DNA of 8,725 bases from Spirochaetota bacterium (GTDB taxonomy: Bacteria > Spirochaetota > Spirochaetia > Treponematales > Breznakiellaceae), in contig JAEWSV010000508.1 in assembly GCA_023398155.1 (NCBI GenBank), positions 1 through 8,725 of the forward strand, given 5' to 3'. Within the stretch, counting starts at the first letter, position 1. Every line of letters starts with the position of its first letter. The notes below the pieces were generated by a model, which did no database searches, had not been told where the DNA came from, and saw only the letters and a program-made list of their open reading frames with translations. A program made the position numbers and the translations under genes. Of this stretch, positions 1 through 5,544 are shown piece after piece.

Positions 1-1148
1 GTGTACCGGTTAAATTCGGCATCGGACATTCCCATGGAAGCAGGATCGGGGCGATCGGGGACCGCGCTCATCAGCTCGAAAGGCAGGGCGTCGCTGGTCC
101 GGCTTTCGACGGCGTAGGCGGAGCTGAAGGACGAGGCGTCCCAGGAGTCGAAGGGTACGACTCGCTTGGGTTGATTCATCGCGATGAAAGCGGCGGGATC
201 GAAGTTGACGAGATAAACCTCCTGTTTGGTGATCCGCGTTCCTTTGAGGTCTTCGGCTGGCAATTCGAGCGCGGCATCGGGGAGGCGTTCGGGGTGGGCG
301 GTTTCGTCACGATCGGGATCGCGGAAGAACCCCCTTTTCCGGTCGTATCCGGAAAGAACGAAGCGGCGCAGCAAGATATGTTGGTCGTCGGCGTTCTTCT
401 TGACGATGAGGACGAGATCGTCGGAGAGGGAAATTTCGCTCTCCAGGCGCAGGAACTGCGAGAAATCGAAACGGAGGAGGTTGGGCTTCAAAAGGCCGCC
501 GCCCGAATCCACCGCCCCTTCTTCAAAGGGACGGATGAGGAAGGCCGCAGCGAGCACGCAGAAGAACGCGGCCGAAACGATACCGCCGACCTTTTCTTTT
601 CTCGTCGGATCGATCCGAGAACCGAGGAGGACGAGGAATTGAAAGAAAGCGAATACGGCGAAGACCGCTACGAGGACGATCGGACGCTCGTAGGGGGGCA
701 GGTCCTTGCTCGTCCTGAAGGCGAAGAGGCCGATGACGAGGGCTGTATCCGCGATTTGTTCCCAGGCCACGAAACGACGCGAGCGGGAAGCCCAGTACGC
801 GGTGATCGCCGACCAGAGGAACGGTAATAAGGCGACCAGCAGGTTCCTATCAAAGGAAAGCAACCGCGCGTCGCCCGCGACCGAGGGCTCTCCGAATAGG
901 CTCCCCGACGCGGCTATGCCGGCGCGGACGAGCCAGGGGATTAAGAGGAATCCGAGGACGGCAGGAAGGGCCCGGATGCGGACTCTATTCGCGATGAGAG
1001 CGAGGCCGACCCCCGATACGATCGCGGCTATGAAAAAGGGATCGTCCGCTAAGTCGCCGGAGAGAAGGCGGACTTGGTATAGCGCGATGAAGCTCGTGAC
1101 GGTCCGCGATGCGAAGACCGACGGCTCAGTTTTCAGCACTGCGGGCAT
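1..1148 (-). CDS. TgpA-like transglutaminase-type membrane protein, N-terminal part (cut by left window edge)
   Basis: The minus-strand frame is open from an ATG at 1148 to position 1, about 382 codons, with the C-terminus outside the window. About six hydrophobic segments are visible (near residues 37-54, 61-80, 102-120, 131-145, 155-176 and 187-205), followed by a soluble extracytoplasmic region. That region contains LRRFVLSGYDRKRGFF (near residue 260), which resembles the segment before the catalytic domain in TgpA/DUF3488 transglutaminase-like proteins. The catalytic Cys-His-Asp domain would lie beyond the edge, so enzymatic identity is inferred. The start is supported by GGAAGGAG eight nt upstream and by a 23-nt overlap with the DUF58 gene. 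Third place behind MoxR and DUF58 is the classic order for this family and is the strongest support for the call. The exact substrate of such cassettes is not known to me. Confidence 0.72.
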   Translation of the reverse strand, partial: MPAVLKTEPSVFASRTVTSFIALYQVRLLSGDLADDPFFIAAIVSGVGLALIANRVRIRALPAVLGFLLIPWLVRAGIAASGSLFGEPSVAGDARLLSFDRNLLVALLPFLWSAITAYWASRSRRFVAWEQIADTALVIGLFAFRTSKDLPPYERPIVLVAVFAVFAFFQFLVLLGSRIDPTRKEKVGGIVSAAFFCVLAAAFLIRPFEEGAVDSGGGLLKPNLLRFDFSQFLRLESEISLSDDLVLIVKKNADDQHILLRRFVLSGYDRKRGFFRDPDRDETAHPERLPDAALELPAEDLKGTRITKQEVYLVNFDPAAFIAMNQPKRVVPFDSWDASSFSSAYAVESRTSDALPFELMSAVPDRPDPASMGMSDAEFNRY

Positions 1149-2427
1149 GGACGCCGCTCCTTCCGCCGTAAGCCGTTCTGCATTCCCGGAGAGCGCGTTC
1201 CATGGCGACGGGATCGCCGTTCGGCCCGGAAGAAGCCGACTCCGGTCGGATGAGAAGCCGGCCGAGCCCCCGTCTCCGCATCGCGTTTCCCGTCGTCGGA
1301 GCGACGAAGATGATCTCGGTCTCCGATCCCCGGCGCGGATCCTGGAGGAACTTTTCCAGAGCGGAAGGAACGCCCAAATTCCGGGGTAGCGCGAGCACGA
1401 CCGCCCCGCCGTCGGTCTGCGCGAGGGTGGGAAGCGGCGGGGCTGCGTCCATCCGGAGTGCCGCTGGGAAGGCGAAGGCCCGCGCCGCCGAAAGCGCGTT
1501 CCCCGAGAGGATATCGCTGCCGTTGAAGCCGAACCGAGCTTCATAACCGGCGGCGATAACGGCGTCCACGAGCCCCAAGGCTCGTTGCGCGAGCCCGTCG
1601 ACTGCGGAGCGACCGGAATCGGCATCGAATAGGTCGGAATCCACTGAAGCGTCCACGAGGATAACGATGCGTGACCGCGGGGGCGGTTCGCTTTCTCCTT
1701 CCCGAACGAAAAGTTCTCCCGCATGACCGTAGATCTTCCAGTTGATGCGTCGCGGGTCATCCCCGGGAACGTAGCGCCGATTGTCGGTAAGATCATCCGT
1801 GCGCCGGAAGGTCTGTTCGATGCGGAGTTCATCGCCGCCCGAGAGGTCGGGCGCGCGGGCCTCCGCCGGATTGGGGGCGGGTCGGACGAGCAGGCGCGCC
1901 GCGGCGTCGGCCTTCAATCCATACGACGCGCGGAAAAAGGCGAAGGCATCGATGAGTTCCAACCTATCCCGAGCGGCGAAATAGGCTCCGCGTTCGCCCG
2001 CCGGGAATGTCGTCGTCGAAGATCGTTCGGGATCGAATGCGACGACCGTTCGGCGTCCGTCCGCCGTCCGGAGGTCGATCCGGAATCGAACGAGCGCCAA
2101 GGGGGGCCTGAAGCGAGCCGGACCTCCTGAGCGTACGGATATGCGGTCGCCTTGATTGCATTCCACCGGTTCGATTCGGCACGTATAACCGTGAAGGGTC
2201 GAGCGGCGCAGCGCGGAGGCGAGGGTTACCGCCAGAAATGCGTAACTTTCCGCAAAGAGGATCGTGAAACCCCAAAGGATAGCGGCCAGCTCACCGCGGA
2301 GGACGCCGAAGCCGAGGGCCGCGAACGCAGCCAGGAGGAAAAAGGTTCCCAGCGCGGAAGGCCGCGGAACAGCGAGACGAGGATCGGCGGGCTCCTCATT
2401 CCCGGGGAATACGTTCGATTCGCTCAT
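1126..2427 (-). CDS. DUF58 family protein, partner of MoxR ATPase
   Basis: This is a 433-residue protein. Two membrane helices lie near residues 26-43 and 47-73. The hallmark DUF58 motif RRYVPGDDPRRINWK is at about residues 217-231, followed by a von Willebrand A-like fold starting with VILVDASVD near residue 255. In DUF58 proteins this motif and VWA-like domain are thought to work with MoxR ATPases; the molecular role is not well defined. The MIDAS-like metal site reads DASVD here, not the full DxSxS, so metal binding may differ or be absent. I chose the ATG at 2427 because GAGG lies six nt upstream. An in-frame TTG at 2445 would add six residues but has no better signal. The gene overlaps moxR by 32 nt and the next gene by 23 nt. 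A cytoplasmic domain tethered to the membrane is the likely topology. Confidence 0.9.
   Translation of the reverse strand: MSESNVFPGNEEPADPRLAVPRPSALGTFFLLAAFAALGFGVLRGELAAILWGFTILFAESYAFLAVTLASALRRSTLHGYTCRIEPVECNQGDRISVRSGGPARFRPPLALVRFRIDLRTADGRRTVVAFDPERSSTTTFPAGERGAYFAARDRLELIDAFAFFRASYGLKADAAARLLVRPAPNPAEARAPDLSGGDELRIEQTFRRTDDLTDNRRYVPGDDPRRINWKIYGHAGELFVREGESEPPPRSRIVILVDASVDSDLFDADSGRSAVDGLAQRALGLVDAVIAAGYEARFGFNGSDILSGNALSAARAFAFPAALRMDAAPPLPTLAQTDGGAVVLALPRNLGVPSALEKFLQDPRRGSETEIIFVAPTTGNAMRRRGLGRLLIRPESASSGPNGDPVAMERALRECRTAYGGRSGVHARSAEN
1157..1164 (-). promoter_or_regulatory. Ribosome binding site of the transglutaminase-type gene
   Basis: The minus strand reads GGAAGGAG, ending eight nt before the ATG at 1148. 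It lies inside the 3' end of the DUF58 coding sequence, so translation of the two genes is probably coupled. It decides the start chosen for the TgpA-like gene. Confidence 0.7.
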
Positions 2428-3424
2428 GCGTTGCCTCGCGGACAAGCGACTCCGCGTTGAGGCGGGGATCCCGTAATTTCATTCGGTGGGCGAGTGCGTA
2501 GGGGGCGATCCGCTCGATATCCTCGTCAGTCACGAAGTCCCTCCCGCGTACGACGGCGAGCGCTTTCGCGGCCCTGATGAAGTGTAGGCCCCCGCGGGGG
2601 GACGCGCCGAGCGAGATACCCTTATGGGCGCGGGTCCCTCGTACGATATCGACTATCGCCTTTTTGAGTTCCTCGTGGCAGTAGACGCGCTCCACCGTTT
2701 CCCGCGCGTCAAGAAAGTCGGCGACCGAAACGACCGGCTCTAGGGAAGAGAGCGCCGAAAGGGAAGGATCATCATCGAATATCTTCAATTCGGAATCGCG
2801 ATCGGGATACCCGATGGAGAGGCGCATCATGAACCGGTCCAACTGGGCCGCGGGTAACGGGAAGGTTCCTTCGCTTTCCACCGGGTTCTGGGTCGCGATG
2901 ACGACGAACGGATCGCGCGCGCGGTGCATGGTCGCGCCGACGGTGACCTGATTCTCGGCCATCACCTCGAGCAGGGCCGACTGGACCTTCGGCGTCGTTC
3001 GGTTGATTTCGTCGGCGAGTACGATGTTCGCCAAGATAGGGCCGGGAATGAACCGGAAACCCCGAGACTCCGGATCAAATACATCGACGCCGGTGATGTC
3101 GTACGGGAGTAGGTCGGGAGTGAACTGGATGCGTTTGAACTCGAGCGGACGTCCGTCCGCTCCGGCGATGAGGCGCGCGATGGTTTTTGCGAGCGTGGTC
3201 TTACCGAGTCCCGGAAGGTCGTCGAGGAGGATATGCCCTTTTGCGAGCAACGCCGCCACTACCAATTGCAAGACGTCGCGTTTTCCGATGATGACTTTTG
3301 ATGCGCCTTCCACGAGGAGACGAGCTACGGTCGTGCCTCGGGCTTCCGTCTTTTCATCGTAGACTGCCGATGAGACGGCGTCCGCGTCGCGGTTTTTCGC
3401 GGGCTGGGACAACTCGTGGGACAT
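2396..3424 (-). CDS. moxR: MoxR-family AAA+ ATPase
   Basis: This is a 342-residue AAA+ ATPase of the MoxR group. Walker A is DLPGLGKTT (residues 69-77, Lys75) and Walker B is IVLADEINR (134-142, Asp138-Glu139). Sensor 1 is VIATQNPVESEGTFPLP (Asn180), the arginine-finger region is LDRF (Arg197), and a sensor-2 type SPRGG lies near residue 275. Length and motif order match full-length MoxR proteins. MoxR ATPases act as chaperone-like machines that remodel or activate partner proteins; here the adjacent DUF58 and transglutaminase-type proteins are the expected partners. It is the first gene of its operon. The start ATG at 3424 has no Shine-Dalgarno at normal spacing. A sigma70-like promoter lies so close upstream that the transcript would have almost no leader. 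The roughly 30 residues before the conserved core are family-variable, so the exact N-terminus is less certain than the product. Confidence 0.95.
   Translation of the reverse strand: MSHELSQPAKNRDADAVSSAVYDEKTEARGTTVARLLVEGASKVIIGKRDVLQLVVAALLAKGHILLDDLPGLGKTTLAKTIARLIAGADGRPLEFKRIQFTPDLLPYDITGVDVFDPESRGFRFIPGPILANIVLADEINRTTPKVQSALLEVMAENQVTVGATMHRARDPFVVIATQNPVESEGTFPLPAAQLDRFMMRLSIGYPDRDSELKIFDDDPSLSALSSLEPVVSVADFLDARETVERVYCHEELKKAIVDIVRGTRAHKGISLGASPRGGLHFIRAAKALAVVRGRDFVTDEDIERIAPYALAHRMKLRDPRLNAESLVREATHERIERIPRE
2434..2437 (-). promoter_or_regulatory. Ribosome binding site of the DUF58 gene
   Basis: GAGG on the minus strand lies six nt before the ATG at 2427 and within the end of moxR. 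It favours the ATG at 2427 over the upstream in-frame TTG at 2445. Confidence 0.55.
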
Positions 3425-3433
3425 CCTGAGGCA

Positions 3434-3462
3434 AGGATAGCATGGAGGCTGTCGGCTTTCAA
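3434..3462 (-). promoter_or_regulatory. Predicted sigma70-type promoter of the moxR operon
   Basis: On the minus strand the -35 is TTGAAA (3457-3462, 5 of 6 to consensus), the spacer is 17 bp, and the -10 is TATCCT (3434-3439, 4 of 6). Transcription would start near 3427, only about three nt before the moxR ATG at 3424. It was found by eye in a 93-bp divergent gap, so support is moderate. Confidence 0.5.
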
Positions 3463-3482
3463 TGATGGCTTGGACGGCGCGC

Positions 3483-3511
3483 TTGACGCCGGAGGCCGGG
3501 AAAGCTACAGT
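3483..3511 (+). promoter_or_regulatory. Predicted sigma70-type promoter of the yjfB-like gene
   Basis: The -35 is TTGACG (3483-3488, 5 of 6), the spacer is exactly 17 bp, and the -10 is TACAGT (3506-3511, 4 of 6). Transcription is expected near 3518, the first base of the yjfB ATG, so the mRNA may be leaderless. I see no flagellar sigma28 (TAAA and GCCGATAA type) promoter here. Confidence 0.5.
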
Positions 3512-3517
3512 CTCCGC

Positions 3518-3712
3518 ATGGATATCGCTCGTCTTTCTATGGACTTATCCGCTCAGCGCGTTCAGGATCAGGTCTCCGTGGCGGTTATGGGCAAAGCCCT
3601 GGAATTCGCGACGGAACAATCCGCGTCCCTCGCGAAAATGCTGGAGGCCGCCGCGCCCTCCGAGAGGATCGCCGATCCGGCGCTCGGCCGATTCGTCGAC
3701 TTCCGAGCCTAA
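3518..3712 (+). CDS. yjfB: YjfB-like putative motility protein
   Basis: This is a 64-residue protein that begins MDIARLSMDLSAQRVQDQVS and continues with VAVMGKALEF. This matches the pattern of the small YjfB family (putative motility proteins): an MD-x-x-x-LSM-x-LS start, a Q/V-rich helix, VMxKA, a second helix, a short proline-containing stretch and a C-terminal LGxxxDxxA-like end (here LGRFVDFRA). The Bacillus member has been linked to motility regulons; the biochemical role is unknown. It has no signal peptide or membrane segment and looks like two amphipathic helices. The same frame is open back to 3416, but family alignment and the promoter position favour the ATG at 3518. No Shine-Dalgarno sits at normal distance; the nearest GGAGG (3491-3495) is 22 nt away and upstream of the predicted transcript start. 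The MtfA-like gene follows after 35 nt on the same strand. Confidence 0.82.
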   Translation: MDIARLSMDLSAQRVQDQVSVAVMGKALEFATEQSASLAKMLEAAAPSERIADPALGRFVDFRA

Positions 3713-3747
3713 ACCGCCTCCGGCGACGTCGCGACCGGCATTCCGTG

Positions 3748-4590
3748 ATGGGCCTCTTCCGTTCCCTGCGCGAACGACGGCGCGCGCGGATACTGCGAAC
3801 CAAACCTATTCCCGAAGAACTCTGGGTTTGGGCGCTCAAAGAGCACAAGATCTTCGCCCGCCTCGATGATGATGAGCGCGGGCGGCTGCGCGAACTCGCC
3901 ACTATATTCCTCGCGGAGAAAGCGTTCCACCCCGTCCGGGACGCTGACGCGGACGACGCCTTCCGCGTTTCCACGGCGGCGCAAGCTTGCCTTCCTATCC
4001 TTGAATTGGGCTTGGATTGGTACTCGGATTGGAAGACCATCATCGTGACGGGCGACGCCTATGAGATCACGCGGACCGAAACGGATGCGGCGGGCGTCGT
4101 CCACGAGTACGAGGATGAGCTCGGCGGCGAAGTGCTTCATCTAGGGCCGGTCGTGCTTTCCATGGCCGACGTCGACGAATCCGGGTGGGGCGACGGGTAC
4201 AACGTCGTCATCCATGAGGCCGCGCACAAGATCGACGGCGCGGACGGCGCGTTCGACGGCTGCCCCCCGCTGCCGCCTGACATGGACTACGCGGAATGGC
4301 GAGCGGTCTTCGTCGAGGCCTTCGACAGGATGCGCGCCGCGGAGGAACGGACACCGGCGCGCGTGTCATCCTCCGGGAGGAACAAACGGAGCGCGCGTCG
4401 GCGGCAGGGCGGCAGGATACGCATCGATCCGTACGCCGCGTTCTCTCCGGACGAGTTTTTCGCGGTATGCACGGAATACTTTTTCGAGAAGCCGGTGGTG
4501 CTCAGGTCCGACTTTCCCGACGTGTATCGATTGCTCGCGCGGTTCTATCGACAGGACCCTTACGAACGCTTGTCGTCCTCAGTGCCCTGA
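3748..4590 (+). CDS. mtfA: MtfA-like zinc metallopeptidase (M90 family)
   Basis: The 280-residue protein closely follows Escherichia coli MtfA as I recall it. It shows CLPILELGLDWY (81-92), GPVVLSMADV (133-142), the zincin motif VIHEAAHKID (154-163; His156, Glu157, His160) and IDPYAAFSPDEFFAVCTEYFF (226-246), where Glu243 is the expected third zinc ligand. The C-terminus FYRQDPYERL also matches. MtfA is a soluble cytoplasmic peptidase; in E. coli it binds the repressor Mlc and affects glucose uptake genes. Whether that partner exists here cannot be told from the window. Between the two zinc regions (about residues 198-225) there is an Arg/Ser-rich stretch not recalled from the E. coli protein. 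I chose the ATG at 3748 over the GTG immediately before it; neither has a clear ribosome binding site. It may be co-transcribed with the yjfB-like gene. It converges on the PHP gene with 26 nt between stops and no visible hairpin terminator. Confidence 0.9.
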   Translation: MGLFRSLRERRRARILRTKPIPEELWVWALKEHKIFARLDDDERGRLRELATIFLAEKAFHPVRDADADDAFRVSTAAQACLPILELGLDWYSDWKTIIVTGDAYEITRTETDAAGVVHEYEDELGGEVLHLGPVVLSMADVDESGWGDGYNVVIHEAAHKIDGADGAFDGCPPLPPDMDYAEWRAVFVEAFDRMRAAEERTPARVSSSGRNKRSARRRQGGRIRIDPYAAFSPDEFFAVCTEYFFEKPVVLRSDFPDVYRLLARFYRQDPYERLSSSVP

Positions 4591-4616
4591 AGCTTTGGGG
4601 GGAAATCCGTAAACGA

Positions 4617-5432
4617 TTAGGCCTCGACGATGGCCGCGGCGATCGAACGCGCGGGTAGACGGTCGATGAGCTTGAGGCCGAAGAGATCCGCGATGGCCCT
4701 TCCTTCATGGAGGCTGGCCGCGACATCCATCGCCCGATGCGCGTCCGAATTCACGAGCACCTCGATATCGTACTCCGCGGCGAGCTCCCAAAAGCGGACG
4801 TAGGGGTACTGCGGGCGGGATCCTTCCGCGGAGTCGGTATAGGGCTTGCGGAGCCCATAGCCGTTGATCTCCAAGGGGAGGCGTTCGGCTTCCGCGGCCG
4901 CGAGGATTTCCCTGGAACAAGCGCGGGCCTCATCGTCCCACGCGTACCACCGGGCGCAGAAAATGTCGGGATGAGCGAGGAAGGCGAAAAGGCCGCTGCG
5001 GATGGTCTTGACGGTATACTCGGCGAAGGCGCGGAGTTCCCGTTTCCGGGTGATATGCGTCGTCGGGATCCAATCGCCGTCGAAGGGTACCCAATGGACT
5101 CCCGCGACGAGATAATCGAGTCCGAGGGACGGGGCGAGGTCGCGGAGGTACCCGTCCATCGTATCTCGCCATTCGCATTCGAAGGCGGAGAGTATCTTGA
5201 TTCCGCCGTCGGCGCGCGAGCGTTCCGTGTCCGCGGCGGCTGAGATCGCGGAGAGGTAACCGCCGACGTCGTCCATGGACATGCGCGATTCCGGCCAAAA
5301 GCCGTCGGGGAACGGAACGTGGTCCGAGATGCCGAGTTCGGACAGACCGGCCGCGCGCGCGGCGATGACGTAGTCGCCGACGTCGCCCGACGCGTGGCCG
5401 CAGCGAAACGTGTGAGTGTGCTAGTTGTTCAT
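4617..5432 (-). pseudogene. PHP-domain phosphoesterase (histidinol-phosphatase type), interrupted by an in-frame amber codon at codon 4
   Basis: From the ATG at 5432 the frame reads M-N-N-amber-HTHTFRCGHA and then stays open to the TAA at 4617-4619, 270 sense codons in all. All PHP metal-site motifs are intact: HTHT (residues 5-8), H13, SDH (36-38), FECEW (Glu85), GVHWVPF (His113), AHPD (His154) and NSDAH (Asp230, His232). The order and length match PHP histidinol-phosphatases (HisJ/HisK type), which remove phosphate from histidinol phosphate in histidine synthesis; other PHP phosphoesterase roles are possible. The TAG (5421-5423) takes the place where relatives usually carry Tyr or another residue just before HTH. 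No ATG, GTG or TTG occurs in frame between it and the ATG at 5282. A product from 5282 (221 residues) would lack HTHT, H13 and SDH and should be inactive. Either the gene is newly broken, or the stop is suppressed, or the base is a sequencing error. The coding pattern beyond is undecayed. Confidence 0.75.
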
Positions 5433-5442
5433 CGGTGCCCCC

Positions 5443-5472
5443 ATATGATCCCGGAACGGGGAGCGCAGTCAA
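5443..5472 (-). promoter_or_regulatory. Possible promoter of the PHP gene
   Basis: On the minus strand a strong -35, TTGACT (5467-5472, 5 of 6), is followed after 18 bp by a weak -10, TCATAT (5443-5448, 3 of 6). Transcription would begin near 5436, about four nt before the ATG at 5432. If the transcript starts further upstream, the G-run GGGGG just before that ATG could serve as a ribosome binding site instead. Confidence 0.33.
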
Positions 5473-5492
5473 GCCGTCCGCGCCGGCCTTCC

Positions 5493-5521
5493 TTGCGGAT
5501 ACGGTGCGGCGGGTCTAGGAT
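5493..5521 (+). promoter_or_regulatory. Possible promoter of the glutamate dehydrogenase gene
   Basis: TTGCGG (5493-5498, 3 of 6) and TAGGAT (5516-5521, 4 of 6) are separated by 17 bp. They would start transcription near 5528, leaving a leader of about 17 nt that includes the ribosome binding site. The -35 is weak, so an activator-dependent or different promoter is possible. The 112-bp gap 5433-5544 between the divergent PHP and dehydrogenase genes shows nothing else that I recognise. Confidence 0.3.
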
Positions 5522-5533
5522 GATAGGGCGATC

Positions 5534-5540
5534 GGGAGGA
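5534..5540 (+). promoter_or_regulatory. Ribosome binding site of the glutamate dehydrogenase gene
   Basis: GGGAGGA with the GGAGG core ending five nt before the ATG at 5545. It is a strong Shine-Dalgarno and fixes the start of the 981-residue protein. Confidence 0.8.
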
Positions 5541-5544
5541 TTCG

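Noticed and set aside
171..827. Long plus-strand open frame of 218 codons opposite the transglutaminase-type gene
   Set aside because: It is antisense to a frame with clear membrane helices, a ribosome binding site and operon position. GC-rich DNA commonly leaves such shadow frames open, and its acidic, low-complexity translation matches no family I know.
3434..3446. Exact 13-nt repeat AGGATAGCATGGA, also at 8551-8563
   Set aside because: About one such match is expected by chance in a window of this size. One copy overlaps a -10 box on the minus strand and the other a start codon on the plus strand, so a shared function is unlikely.
3442..3465. Seven-codon plus-strand mini-ORF (MEAVGFQ) with AAGGA upstream, before yjfB
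   Set aside because: It lies upstream of the predicted yjfB transcript start and within the moxR promoter, so it would probably not be transcribed in sense.
4591..4616. Possible terminator between the converging mtfA-like and PHP genes
   Set aside because: The 26-nt gap has a G-run but no inverted repeat followed by a T-run on either strand.
4930..5472. Minus-strand frame of 180 codons across the start of the PHP gene
   Set aside because: It is the other reading frame of the PHP gene, Arg-rich and without recognisable motifs; the PHP motifs are all in the frame from 5432.
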